Assembly: GCF_029892565.1 (NCBI RefSeq) | Contig: NZ_JARXVH010000010.1 | Span: 124,001-188,000, forward strand | Reading direction: 5' to 3' | Origin: Streptomyces pseudovenezuelae | GTDB lineage: Bacteria > Actinomycetota > Actinomycetes > Streptomycetales > Streptomycetaceae | Length of the DNA stretch: 64,000 nucleotides | Shown: positions 33,450 through 42,387 of the stretch, piece after piece | How the letters are laid out: each line of letters starts with the position of its first letter | How positions within the stretch are numbered: position 1 is the stretch's first letter | The notes under the pieces: generated by a model | The model's input: only the letters and a program-made list of their open reading frames with translations | Told to the model about the DNA's origin: nothing | Databases searched by the model: none | Translations under genes and position numbers: made by a program

Positions 33450-36400
33450 ACACGTGCAGGTCCGTGTTCTGCGGCAGCTTCACGCTCGCGATCGTCTTGC
33501 CGTCCGGTGCGGTGAACGACTTGGTGGCGAAGACGTACGTCGCCACCGGGTCCTTGTCCGCGCCCGCCACGTTCCGGTAGAGGGCCTTGGCGACGACCAC
33601 GTTGCCGTACTGAACGGTGCCGCCGCCTCCGCCGACGGTCCAGTCGGTGAAGGACAGGTCGATCGTGCCGGTACTGCCGTCGGTGTAGGTGACCGTGGCG
33701 CTGGCCTGCTGGTTGCCGTTGACCGCGCTGCCGATGAAGGACAACTTGGCGGCGGGCTGGTCGAGTCGGACGGTCTGTCCGGTCGCGTAGGCGTTGTCGG
33801 GACGGGCGGCGGGCGAGTTCGGCCAGGTGAAGGTCAGTCCGTCGACCGTGCCCTGCCCGCCCGCGGTGAGACCGGCGGCGGCGAGGGCCTGGCGCGAGTA
33901 ACTCCAGCCGCCGCCGTCGTAGTCGGCCTCGTCGTGGTCGCCCTCGTCGTCCGAGACGCCGGTGTTGTTGTACGCGGCGAGCAGGGTGCCGGGGGCGGCC
34001 ACCGTGAGGGCGACCGGTTGGACGTAGGAGTCGTCGCCGGAGGTCACCGTGACCTTCGCCTCGTAGAAGCCCTGCTTGACGTCCTTCGCCGCGGACAGGG
34101 TGATCTTCTGCGAGCCGTCGGTCACCGTGCCCTCGGCCGGGGACGCCGAGATCCCGTCGGGGGTCTCGACCTTGAAGCGCACCTCGGGTCCGGCGCCGCC
34201 GCTCACGGCCAGCGCGCGGATGTCCACCTCGGCGCTCTCGCCGGGTGCGATCGTCGCCGTGGTCGGACCGACGCCGATCTGGTACGGCTGCTCGCCCTCA
34301 CGGAAGGACGGCGGGGCCTGGGAGGTGCCCCAGTCCTTGTCGGCGGTGCCGGAGAGGGTGTAGTCGAGCCGTCCGCCGTCGCGCACGAAGGACGCCGGGA
34401 GCCAAGAGCGGTCGCTGGACCGGCCGTTGACCTTCAGCGACTGGATGTACGGGGCGTCGGCGGCGGCGCCGTTCGCGCGGATCGAGATGTCGTTGCCCTG
34501 CGGCCGGTCGATCTCGATGCGCGGGAACAGCGGTGAGGCGAGGACGAGTTCGGCGCGCGAGGGCACCTGCGGGTACATGCCGAGCGCGGAGAAGACGTAC
34601 CAGGACGACATGGCGCCGAGGTCGTCGTTGCCGGGGATGCCGTTGGTCTTCGTGGACCACAGCTGGGTCATCGCGGCGCGGACGGTCTCCTGTGTCTTGT
34701 AGGGCGCGCCCGCGTAGTCGTACAGGTAGGGCACGTTGATCGACGGCTCGTTGTCCAGCTCGGACTTGTCGCCGCCGCTGCCGGTGAACGCCCAGCTGCC
34801 GTCGTCCTCGTGGAAGAAGGTGTCGAGGCGCTTGAGGGCCGCGTCCTTGCCGCCCATGGCCGCGAACAGCCCGGCCGGGTTGTGCTGGACCATCCACGTG
34901 TACTGGGCCGCCGTGCCCTCGACGAAGCCGTTGCCGGTGGCCGGGGTGAAGCCGGTGACCCAACTGCCGTCGGCCTTGCGGTTGGCGATGTAGCCGCCCG
35001 TCGGGTCGGCCGCGATGTTGAAGTTGTTCTGCCACCACTGGGAGCGCTTGGCGAAGGTGGCCGCCGTGTCCTTCTTCCCTGCCGCGGCGGCGAGTTGGGA
35101 GAGGGAGAAGTCGGCGGTGGACATCTCCAGCGTCTCGGCGGCGCCGCCCCAGGCGTTGGAGACCGAGGGCATGTAGTGCAGGTCCAAGTACTTGTCGAGG
35201 GAGGGCCGTTGGCCCACCGACAGGACCGGCTTGCCCGACGAGGACAGGTCCTGTGCGGTCGGCACGGTCGCCGCCTTGACGAGCGAGTTCAGCGCGCCGC
35301 GCAGGTCGAAGTCCGTGCCGCCGAAGGCCCGGATCCCGGCCAGGGCGGTCGGCGAGGGGTCGCCGTTCATGACGTGCGTGCCGCTCGCGCCGTGCAGCCA
35401 GCGGTCCCAGATCCCGCCGTTCTGCTGGGCGAGTTCGTACAGCGACTGCGCGATGTCCGAGCCGGTGCGCGGACTGAGCAGGGTGAGCAGTTGCACCTGG
35501 TCGCGGTAGACGTCCCAGCCGGAGAAGGTGCCGTACTGGGCGTCGTGGCCCCGGGAGACCTTGTGCACCTCGCCGTCGCTGCCGCGGTATCTGCGGTCGG
35601 CGTCGCTGATCACGTTCGGGTGGATGAGGGCGTGGTAGAGCGCGGTGTAGAAGGTGGTGCGCTCGTCGTCGGTGCCGCCGCCGACCCGGATCGCGTCGAG
35701 GCGGTCCCGCCAGGCGCGGTGGGCGGCCTTCTTCACCGCGTCGAAGGAGCGGCGGGGCGGGTTCTCGGCGGCCAGGTTGGCGGTGGCGCCGGCCTGACTG
35801 ACATAGGAGATGCCGACCTTGGCGTTGACCGGCCCGTCGCCCGGCTCGAACTCGACGTAGCCGCCGGCGCCCTTGCCCGCGACCGGCCGACCGCCGCCCG
35901 AGAAGCCGCCGGTGCCGCCGCTCGCCGAGGTCGAACCCGGCGTCAGCTTGTCGTCCTGCCAGGTGCCGGTCGTCTTGAAGTCGCGGTCGAACTTTGCCGT
36001 GAAGTAGACGGTGTAGTAGGCCCGTTGACCCTCGGGGTCCAGGTACCCGCAGAAGTCGCCGGAGGTGACCGAGCCGGAGACCGTGCGCGTCGCCTGGTCG
36101 ATGGTGACCGTCGAATCGGTCGAGCCCACCTCGGAGTTGGCGGTACGGATCAGCAGCGAGGCCGCCTTGTCGGCGGGGTAGGTGAACTGCGCCGAGCCCG
36201 TCCGGGCCGTCGCCGTCAGATCGGCCGTGACCCCGGAGGCGAGGCCGACCTTGTAGTGGCCGGGCTCGGCGGTCTCGTCGGCGTGGCTGAAGTCGGAGGC
36301 GTAGACGGCGTCCTTGGTGTCGCTCGCCGGGGAGGACGTGACCTCACCGGCGTACGGGAAGAACGGGATGTCGCCACTGCCGCCCGCGCAGCCGGTGCCG

Positions 36401-36696
36401 GACATGTGGGTGAGGCTGAAGCCGCGGATGCGGGTGGCGTCGTACTGGTAACCGCCCGGCGCGGCGGTACTGGTGGCGTTGCCTCTGGTGTTCTCCGGGC
36501 TCCAGGAGAGCATGCCGAAGGGCACCACGGCGCCGGGGAAGACGTTGCCGCCGTTCGTGGTGCCGATGAGGGGATCGACGTACGCGGTCGGGTCGTCGAC
36601 GAGCTGGGGCGGCGCGGCGGTAGCCGCGAGGGCGGGGGTGGCGCCGCCGATCGCCAGAGCGGCGGCCAGCAGCAGGGACGTAGGACGGAAACGCAT
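33430..36696 (-). CDS. Secreted GH92 alpha-mannosidase (second copy)
   Basis: A 1088-residue secreted protein beginning MRFRPTSLLLAAALAIGGAT with AXA-type cleavage near residue 25. ATG 36696 lies behind GGAGGAGGGG. The GH92 catalytic core starts at VDPLIGTTNGGNVFPGAVVPFGM and includes HMSGTGCAGGSGDIPFFP and GNDDLGAMSSWYVFSALGMYP. After about residue 770 a NEW3-like domain and a C-terminal beta-sandwich (about 900-1088, with TVDGLTFTWPNSPAARPDN) follow, common in actinobacterial GH92. It differs from the first GH92 by its simple signal and lack of an N-terminal discoidin domain, so different alpha-mannoside linkages are likely. Two palindromic operators lie upstream. Confidence 0.92.
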   Translation of the reverse strand: MRFRPTSLLLAAALAIGGATPALAATAAPPQLVDDPTAYVDPLIGTTNGGNVFPGAVVPFGMLSWSPENTRGNATSTAAPGGYQYDATRIRGFSLTHMSGTGCAGGSGDIPFFPYAGEVTSSPASDTKDAVYASDFSHADETAEPGHYKVGLASGVTADLTATARTGSAQFTYPADKAASLLIRTANSEVGSTDSTVTIDQATRTVSGSVTSGDFCGYLDPEGQRAYYTVYFTAKFDRDFKTTGTWQDDKLTPGSTSASGGTGGFSGGGRPVAGKGAGGYVEFEPGDGPVNAKVGISYVSQAGATANLAAENPPRRSFDAVKKAAHRAWRDRLDAIRVGGGTDDERTTFYTALYHALIHPNVISDADRRYRGSDGEVHKVSRGHDAQYGTFSGWDVYRDQVQLLTLLSPRTGSDIAQSLYELAQQNGGIWDRWLHGASGTHVMNGDPSPTALAGIRAFGGTDFDLRGALNSLVKAATVPTAQDLSSSGKPVLSVGQRPSLDKYLDLHYMPSVSNAWGGAAETLEMSTADFSLSQLAAAAGKKDTAATFAKRSQWWQNNFNIAADPTGGYIANRKADGSWVTGFTPATGNGFVEGTAAQYTWMVQHNPAGLFAAMGGKDAALKRLDTFFHEDDGSWAFTGSGGDKSELDNEPSINVPYLYDYAGAPYKTQETVRAAMTQLWSTKTNGIPGNDDLGAMSSWYVFSALGMYPQVPSRAELVLASPLFPRIEIDRPQGNDISIRANGAAADAPYIQSLKVNGRSSDRSWLPASFVRDGGRLDYTLSGTADKDWGTSQAPPSFREGEQPYQIGVGPTTATIAPGESAEVDIRALAVSGGAGPEVRFKVETPDGISASPAEGTVTDGSQKITLSAAKDVKQGFYEAKVTVTSGDDSYVQPVALTVAAPGTLLAAYNNTGVSDDEGDHDEADYDGGGWSYSRQALAAAGLTAGGQGTVDGLTFTWPNSPAARPDNAYATGQTVRLDQPAAKLSFIGSAVNGNQQASATVTYTDGSTGTIDLSFTDWTVGGGGGTVQYGNVVVAKALYRNVAGADKDPVATYVFATKSFTAPDGKTIASVKLPQNTDLHVFTLATG

Positions 36697-36859
36697 GACG
36701 CGGCCCCTCCTCCTTCGGACGGGTCGCGCACCACAGGTCGCACAAGCCGCAGGGACAGTAACGTGCGCCACCCGTACCACGGAAGAGCGCGTACGGACGG
36801 GATGGCCCACGGAGGAACCACCCGTACGGGCCACTTCCGCGCACTTCGGCAACTGGCTT

Positions 36860-36871
36860 GACATCGTTGTC
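36860..36871. promoter_or_regulatory. Imperfect copy of the GH92 operator
   Basis: GACATCGTTGTC differs at one base from the palindrome GACAACGTTGTC found 45 bp away and before the other GH92 gene. It lies just downstream of the predicted transcription start, as expected for a second half of a repressor pair. Confidence 0.45.
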
Positions 36872-36903
36872 GGTTGGAGGAGTAAAGTCATGTGCAGACC
36901 ACT

Positions 36904-36917
36904 CGACAACGTTGTCG
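36904..36917. promoter_or_regulatory. Palindromic operator CGACAACGTTGTCG upstream of the second GH92 gene
   Basis: This is a perfect 14-bp palindrome with the same 12-bp core as 16916-16927. It overlaps the proposed -35 element (minus strand TTGTCG at 36904-36909), so binding would occlude RNA polymerase. Confidence 0.6.
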
Positions 36918-37041
36918 CACTTGCAGCGTCGCCACAAGCCGCGCCACTCTCTCCGCCCTCCCCTCAGTGCCCGGTCAGGTCGGGCACAGGGGGCTCTCAC
37001 CCCGCCCGGTACCGCTCCCCCATTGGCACCGGTCGGCTCGC

Positions 37042-37076
37042 GGACCCCGGTGGTACACCGACCACCACCGGGGTCC
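37042..37076 (-). terminator. Terminator downstream of the LPMO gene
   Basis: GGACCCCGGTGGT and ACCACCGGGGTCC form a perfect 13-bp stem with a nine-base loop, 32 bp past the LPMO stop. Confidence 0.7.
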
Positions 37077-37107
37077 GCCCAGAGCTGCTCACTCCTGCCG
37101 GGTCGCC

Positions 37108-38193
37108 TCAGCCGACCTGGCAGGGCAGAGTCGTCGCCGAGTCACCTCCACTGCCGGTGACGACGTAGCCGAAGGTCGTGCTCTGTCCCGGACTCAGGGA
37201 GCCGTTCCAGTCGGCGTTGTGGACCATCACGTCCTGTCCCGTGTACGTGGGGTTGCCGTTCCAGAGGCTCTCGACCTTCTGTCCGCCGGGCAGCGTCCAG
37301 TCGACCATCCAGCCCAGCATCGGGACGTCTCCGGTGTTGGTGACGGTCACCTCGGACTGGTAGCCGCCGTTCCAACTCCCGCTGGTGCGACGGGTGGCCG
37401 CGCATTCGCCGGGCACCGGGTCGGTCGGGTTACCCGGGTCGTGGATGCCGGTGACCTCGCCGTTGCCGCCGTCGAAGACGACGTCGGAGCAGGAGTAGAA
37501 GGTCTCCGCGCTGTCCGAGCGCTGCCACACCATGTAGATGATGTGCCGCCCCGACTTGCCGGCCGGAAGCTGCCCGGTCCAGGAGTAGTTGGCCTCGACC
37601 GTGCCCGGGGTGCCGTTGAGCGGCGGGTGGTCGACGGAGAGGAAGGGCGTGGCCTCCATGTCGTCCCAGGTGAGCGTCTTCGTCGGGTCGAAGCCGTCCT
37701 TGGTGATGTAGACGTAGAACCAACCCGGGTGTGCGGCCCAGGCGTTGTAGGAGAAGTCGACGGTCGCGCCGGAGGTCAGATGCGTCAACGGCCAGTCGTT
37801 GCGCGGCAGGTTGAAGCCCGTGAAGTTGGTGTTGCCGCCGCTGCACAGCTCACCGTCGGGCACGAAGCCGCGGGTGCGGCCGGCGCCGTCGGAGCGCAGC
37901 ACCGAGAACCAGTTGTAGAACGGCGTGGTGCCGCTGACCTGTTGGGCCGCCTTGCACGCCGGGTTGACCGGCTTGATCTCCCCGGTGTCCGTCAGCCCGT
38001 CCTGCCAGCACAGGAAGGTACGGCTGGCGGGCTTCATCGGGGTGCCGTGGGCTTCCGCCGGGCCGCCGGCCGCCATGACCAGGGCGAGGGCGGGGACGGT
38101 GGCGAGGAGTGAGACGAGGACCAGGAAGAGGGCTCGGGTGCGGGTGGAGAGGGTTAATCGACGTGGCGCCGTTTCCATTCTTGTCAGGATCAT
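37108..38193 (-). CDS. Secreted AA10 lytic polysaccharide monooxygenase with CBM2 (cellulose-active type)
   Basis: A 361-residue secreted copper enzyme. From ATG 38193 (GAAGGAAG upstream) a long signal peptide ends at AEA|HG, so His49 becomes the mature N-terminus and, with His155 in AWAAHPGWFY, forms the copper histidine brace. The catalytic domain (about 49-245: ASRTFLCWQDG, LYNWF-like PFYNWFSVL, FYSCSDVVFDGGNGEVTG) resembles cellulose-oxidising S. coelicolor CelS2. A short linker leads to a C-terminal CBM2 (about 258-361) with cysteines at both ends and exposed tryptophans. It would oxidatively cleave crystalline cellulose outside the cell. A perfect CebR box sits in its promoter, agreeing with cellulose control. 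Confidence 0.92.
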   Translation of the reverse strand: MILTRMETAPRRLTLSTRTRALFLVLVSLLATVPALALVMAAGGPAEAHGTPMKPASRTFLCWQDGLTDTGEIKPVNPACKAAQQVSGTTPFYNWFSVLRSDGAGRTRGFVPDGELCSGGNTNFTGFNLPRNDWPLTHLTSGATVDFSYNAWAAHPGWFYVYITKDGFDPTKTLTWDDMEATPFLSVDHPPLNGTPGTVEANYSWTGQLPAGKSGRHIIYMVWQRSDSAETFYSCSDVVFDGGNGEVTGIHDPGNPTDPVPGECAATRRTSGSWNGGYQSEVTVTNTGDVPMLGWMVDWTLPGGQKVESLWNGNPTYTGQDVMVHNADWNGSLSPGQSTTFGYVVTGSGGDSATTLPCQVG

Positions 38194-38292
38194 GACAGTC
38201 GGCTTCCTTCGGGTACGGCCATGTGGATGCGTCCATGCGGAGGGGTGGGGTGGAGGACGTCCATGGTGCGGCGGGTTCCGGTCCGCGCAACA

Positions 38293-38306
38293 TGGGAGCG
38301 CTCCCA
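38293..38306. promoter_or_regulatory. CebR box upstream of the LPMO gene
   Basis: TGGGAGCGCTCCCA is identical to the established operator of CebR, the cellobiose/cellotriose-responsive LacI repressor of Streptomyces cellulase genes. It is 100 bp before the start codon and directly downstream of the predicted promoter. Confidence 0.88.
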
Positions 38307-38320
38307 CCCCACCTATGGGG

Positions 38321-38349
38321 AAGTTAGCGCGAAGTGGGGTGACTGTAAA
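38321..38349 (-). promoter_or_regulatory. Promoter of the LPMO gene
   Basis: The minus strand reads TTTACA (38344-38349), 17 bases, TAACTT (38321-38326). Transcription would start about 8 bp before the CebR box, the usual geometry for repression. Confidence 0.6.
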
Positions 38350-38393
38350 CGGCGAGCGGTCTCGCCACAGTGACCCCACAGACTTGACTCGTT

Positions 38394-38403
38394 CTTGGCC
38401 AAG
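38394..38403. promoter_or_regulatory. Palindrome CTTGGCCAAG in the GH27 promoter region
   Basis: This perfect 10-bp palindrome sits between the proposed -35 and -10 elements of the GH27 gene. It could be an operator for an unidentified regulator. It is not a CebR, XlnR or GH92-type site. Confidence 0.35.
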
Positions 38404-38509
38404 CACGCTATGTGGTGACTGGCGTTCGGCCATGTTCACTTGTCGCGTCTACGGGGTTGGTTCTTGACGTTTTCTGAGTCGCGTGGGCGTTGCGATGGAG
38501 GAACAGCTC

Positions 38510-40777
38510 ATGAGAAGAAGGATCCGCGGTGTACTGGCCGCGTTCACCGGAGCGCTGCTGCTCACGATGGGAATCACCGCGACCGGCAGCGAGCCCGCGC
38601 AGGCCTCTGACAACGGTGTCGGGCTGAAACCCGTGCTGGGATGGAGCAGTTGGAGCTTCGTCCGCCGCGATCCGACCGCGCAGACCATCGAGGCGCAGGC
38701 GAAGGCGCTCAAGGCCAGCGGCCTTGCGAGGAATGGTTTCGTCTACGCCAACATCGACGACTTCTGGTACCAGTGCCCGGGCAGCCAGGGGCCGGACGTC
38801 GACCAGTACGGCCGCTGGGTCACCGACCCCGTCAGGTTCCCGCCCCGCGGTGGCGAGAACGGCATCCAGGTCGTGGCCGACTACGTCCACTCCCTGGGGC
38901 TGAAGTTCGGCCTGTACGTCACTCCCGGCATCTCCCAGCAGGCGGTCGCCAAGAACACCGAGATCAAGGGAACGCCGTACCACGCCCGGGACATCGCCAC
39001 CACGGCGACGGAGAGCAACTACAACTGCGGCGGCATGGTGGGCATCGACTACACCAAGCCCGGCGCGCAGACCTTCATCGACTCGTGGGCCGGTCAGTTC
39101 GCCGGCTGGGGCATCGACTACCTGAAGATCGACGGTGTCGGCACGCCCGACCAACAGGACGTCCAGGCCTGGTCGGACGCGCTGCGGCACACCGGCCGGC
39201 CGATCCACCTGGAGCTGTCCAACAACCTCGACATCAACAACGCGGCCACCTGGAAGAAGCTCTCCAACGGCTGGCGCACCGGCGGCGACATCGAGTGCTA
39301 CTGCGGTCCGGACGGCAGCAGTTACCCCTTGACCACCTGGGCCTCCATCGCCTCCCGGTTCGACCAGGTCGCCGCGTGGGCACCGTACGGCGGTCCCGGC
39401 GGATACAACGACTACGACTCCCTGGAGATCGGCAACGGCGCGAACAACGGCCTGGCGCCCGACGAGCGCAGGACCCAGATGAGCCTGTGGTCGCTGGCCG
39501 CCTCCCCGCTCATCCTCGGCACCGACCTCACCCATCTCGACCCGGCCGACCTCGCGTTGCTGAAGAACACCGACGTCCTCGCGGTCGATCAGGACGGCAT
39601 CGACGCCAAGCGGATCTCCTCGGACGCGAACGCGCAGGTGTTCGCCAAGACCGAACCCGACGGGGACGTCGTGGTCGGTCTGTTCAACACCGGGTCGGCT
39701 CCCCGGGAGGTGGCCACGTCCGCGTCCGCGCTGGGTCTGGCCAAGGCGCGCGACTACTCCCTGCGGGATCTGTGGAGCCACCGGCTGACCGAGTCCGCGG
39801 GCCGGATCGCCGCCAACGTGCCGCCGCACGGCGTGGTCCTGTACCGGGTCCACGGCACCCACCGCACGGTGCCCGGCGCGGCCCCGGACGTCTCGTTCGG
39901 GCTCAACTGGGCGCCCGCGCCCAGCGACAGCACCACGCGTACGGTGACCGCGGTCCTGTCCGACAACGGGTCGCGGCCGGTCACCGATGCCGCCCTGACC
40001 CTCACCGGGCCGGCCGGCGCGAAGATCACCACGCACTCCGTGACGCGGGCCCGGACGATCCGTGGCGGCCACGCGTTGAAGGCCACCTACTCCGTGTCCA
40101 TCCCGCCCTCGGCGAAGCTCTTCGCCTCCAGCGACTTCCAGGGGACGGCGACCTACCGCTTCCGGTCGGACGGGAGGACCCGGCTGACCGCGGGCGACAC
40201 GATCACCGTCAACCACCAAGTGACCGCCCCGTACCGGACGTTCGCCTCCACCACGGCGAGCTTCAGCCAGTCCGGCACTCAACTCGGTATCCGGGCGCAG
40301 GGCGCTGACCTGTACAACGGCACCAACGAGTACGGCTCGATCTATCTGCCCGGAGCCGAGCACGACGGTTCGGTGACCACCGTGAAGCTCGACTCGCAGT
40401 CGAACACGGACGTCTGGGCGAAGGCCGGGATCATGGTCCGCAAGGACATCACCAAGCCCAACACGTCTCCCGGCTATCTGGCGCTGGTCGCGACCCCGGG
40501 CAACGGCTACCTGCTCGACTGGGACAGCGACGGCGACGGACTGCTGGACTCGCAGGATTCCGCCGGCACCGCCACCTACCCCTCGTGGCTGAAGCTCGTC
40601 CGCGACGGCACCTCGTACAGCGGCTACTACTCGACCGACAACGCCACTTGGAACCTGGTGGGCACCATCACCGTCCCGACCGCCGCGGCCACCCAGGACG
40701 TCGGCCTCACCCAGACCTCGCACGCCTCGGGCACCACCGGCGAGGCCGACTTCGACTCGTTCACGACCACTCCCTAG
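38510..40777 (+). CDS. Secreted GH27 alpha-galactosidase or beta-L-arabinopyranosidase, multi-domain
   Basis: A 755-residue secreted enzyme from ATG 38510 (GGAGGA seven bases upstream). The signal peptide ends near SEPAQA (about 32). The GH27 barrel has nucleophile Asp208 in YLKID and acid/base Asp260 in WRTGGDIEC. GWSSWSF near its start is typical of a Streptomyces subgroup that includes beta-L-arabinopyranosidases as well as alpha-galactosidases. A beta-sandwich (about 330-425), a NEW3-like domain (about 430-540) and a C-terminal LamG/DUF1349-like domain (about 550-755, with WAKAGIMVRKD) follow. It would strip terminal sugars from galactomannan or arabinogalactan. It converges with the kinase gene. 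Confidence 0.88.
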   Translation: MRRRIRGVLAAFTGALLLTMGITATGSEPAQASDNGVGLKPVLGWSSWSFVRRDPTAQTIEAQAKALKASGLARNGFVYANIDDFWYQCPGSQGPDVDQYGRWVTDPVRFPPRGGENGIQVVADYVHSLGLKFGLYVTPGISQQAVAKNTEIKGTPYHARDIATTATESNYNCGGMVGIDYTKPGAQTFIDSWAGQFAGWGIDYLKIDGVGTPDQQDVQAWSDALRHTGRPIHLELSNNLDINNAATWKKLSNGWRTGGDIECYCGPDGSSYPLTTWASIASRFDQVAAWAPYGGPGGYNDYDSLEIGNGANNGLAPDERRTQMSLWSLAASPLILGTDLTHLDPADLALLKNTDVLAVDQDGIDAKRISSDANAQVFAKTEPDGDVVVGLFNTGSAPREVATSASALGLAKARDYSLRDLWSHRLTESAGRIAANVPPHGVVLYRVHGTHRTVPGAAPDVSFGLNWAPAPSDSTTRTVTAVLSDNGSRPVTDAALTLTGPAGAKITTHSVTRARTIRGGHALKATYSVSIPPSAKLFASSDFQGTATYRFRSDGRTRLTAGDTITVNHQVTAPYRTFASTTASFSQSGTQLGIRAQGADLYNGTNEYGSIYLPGAEHDGSVTTVKLDSQSNTDVWAKAGIMVRKDITKPNTSPGYLALVATPGNGYLLDWDSDGDGLLDSQDSAGTATYPSWLKLVRDGTSYSGYYSTDNATWNLVGTITVPTAAATQDVGLTQTSHASGTTGEADFDSFTTTP

Positions 40778-40812
40778 CGATCCGGGGCGGGAGTCCGGTC
40801 CGGGCCCGGTGG

Positions 40813-42387
40813 TCAGGTCCTGACACCGCCGGCCCGACCTTCGACGACGGCGTCCGCCCGGCGCGCGGTGCTCTCCCGCACCGGCGCCGTGCGGGCGCTC
40901 ATCGCCGTTTCGGCGGGCGGGAGTTGGGCCGCCGGAAGTTCGATCGTGAACTCCGTGCGGCCCGGCCGGCTCTCCACGTCGATCCGCCCGCCGTGCGCGC
41001 CCACGATGGCCGACGCGATGGCCAGCCCCAGCCCCGCGCCGCCCGCCGACCCGGACGCCCGCGCGCGGGACGAGTCGGCCCGGGTGAAGCGTTCGAAGGC
41101 CCTCGGCAGCAACTCGGCCGGAATCCCGGGCCCGTTGTCCCGTACGCGGATCACACACCGCTCCCCCACGGCCCCCACCTCGGCCACCACCGCCGTGCCA
41201 ACAGGCGTGTGCACACGGGCGTTGGCCAACAGGTTGGCCACCACCTGATGGAGCCGTGCCTCGTCACCGACGACCAGAGCGGGGGCTTCCAGGGGCAGCG
41301 ACAGCTGCCAGTCGTGACCGTCGCCCGCCGCGCGCGCGTCCCACACCGCTTCGGCGACGACCGCGGCGAGATCGACCTCGGCGGCGTGCAGGGGCCGCCC
41401 CTCGTCGAGCCGGGCGAGCAGGAGCAGGTCCTCGACCAGACCGGTCATCCGTGCCGACTCCGCCGAGACCCGACGCCAGGCCAGCACCGGCTCGATCCGG
41501 TCGGTGCCGCGGTTCATCAGCTCCGCGTAGCCCGCGATGGACGCGAGCGGCGTACGCAGTTCATGGCTGGCGTCGGCCAGGAAGCGCCGCATGCGTTCCT
41601 CGCTGCGCCGCATCTCCTCCTCGCCGCGCTGGCGCTCGGCGAGCGAGGACTCGACATGCTCGATCATCCGGTTGAGCGCGGCGCCGACCTGGCCGGCCTC
41701 GCTGCCGGGGTCGGTGTCCCGGGCGGGGACGCGGGTGAGGCCGGTGACCTCGCCGCGGTCCATCGGCGCCCGGGAGACCTCGACCGCGGTGGCGGCGACC
41801 CGGCCCAGGGGCCGCAGTTGACGTCGTATGACCACCGCGCAGACGACTCCCGCGGCGCCGAGTCCGACGACGGCCACGACCGACTCGACCACCATCAGTT
41901 TGGTGATCATGTCCTGTACGTCCTCCATCGGGAGTCCGGTCAGGACGCGGACGCCGTCGCTGTCCAGGACGGTGACGCGGTAGGTGCCGAGGCCGGGCAC
42001 GGTACGGGTGTGTTTGCCGCCGTCGGCCGTCAGGCCCGCGAGGGCGGTGCGCTGGGCGGTGGTGAGTGGCTGCGGGGCGGCGTCCTGGCTGACGACCGCC
42101 GCCGAGACGATGGCGCCGTCGGTGTCGAGCCGGGCGGCCAGCATGCCGGCGGGATGGCCGCTCTCGTAGAGGAAGGTGAGGTCCCGGTCGAGGTCGGGAT
42201 GGAGCGAGGCGCCGCCCAGGCTGCGGTCGGCGGCGTCGGCGACGCGCTGGTCCAGGTTGCCGAGGAGATAGGCGCGTTGGGCGTAGACGGTGGTGAGCGC
42301 CATCGCGGCGCACACGGCGACGAGGATCGCGCCGATGAACAGGAGCAGGCGGGTCCGCAGGGAGCGTCCGCGCGGTCGTACGGTCAT
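40813..42387 (-). CDS. Two-component sensor histidine kinase
   Basis: A 524-residue membrane kinase. The first helix (LLLFIGAILVAVCAAMALTTVY) and a second at about 180-205 flank an extracytoplasmic sensor of about 145 residues. A HAMP linker, the H-box FLADASHELRTPLASI, the N-box VVANLLANARVHTP, and the G boxes DNGPGIP and GAGLGLAIA follow. ATG 42387 overlaps the response regulator stop (ATGA). The tail after about 475 is disordered and Arg-rich. The signal is unknown; the extracellular loop has no recognised domain. It is paired with the OmpR-type regulator encoded just upstream. Confidence 0.92.
   Translation of the reverse strand: MTVRPRGRSLRTRLLLFIGAILVAVCAAMALTTVYAQRAYLLGNLDQRVADAADRSLGGASLHPDLDRDLTFLYESGHPAGMLAARLDTDGAIVSAAVVSQDAAPQPLTTAQRTALAGLTADGGKHTRTVPGLGTYRVTVLDSDGVRVLTGLPMEDVQDMITKLMVVESVVAVVGLGAAGVVCAVVIRRQLRPLGRVAATAVEVSRAPMDRGEVTGLTRVPARDTDPGSEAGQVGAALNRMIEHVESSLAERQRGEEEMRRSEERMRRFLADASHELRTPLASIAGYAELMNRGTDRIEPVLAWRRVSAESARMTGLVEDLLLLARLDEGRPLHAAEVDLAAVVAEAVWDARAAGDGHDWQLSLPLEAPALVVGDEARLHQVVANLLANARVHTPVGTAVVAEVGAVGERCVIRVRDNGPGIPAELLPRAFERFTRADSSRARASGSAGGAGLGLAIASAIVGAHGGRIDVESRPGRTEFTIELPAAQLPPAETAMSARTAPVRESTARRADAVVEGRAGGVRT

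Larger units (their letters stand above)
36697..37107. other. 411-bp intergenic region holding the second GH92 promoter and the LPMO terminator
   Basis: No gene is supported here. The right part holds the LPMO terminator hairpin (37042-37076). The middle holds a GH92-facing promoter candidate TTGTCG-N17-TTTACT (36881-36909, minus strand) and two operators. The stretch 36697-36858 would be a long untranslated leader without obvious structure. Confidence 0.6.
38194..38509. other. 316-bp divergent regulatory region between the LPMO and GH27 genes
   Basis: The left half carries the LPMO promoter and CebR box. The right half carries a GH27 promoter candidate (TTGACT 38384-38389, 19 bases, TATGTG 38409-38414) containing the palindrome CTTGGCCAAG (38394-38403). 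No gene is seen. Confidence 0.6.
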
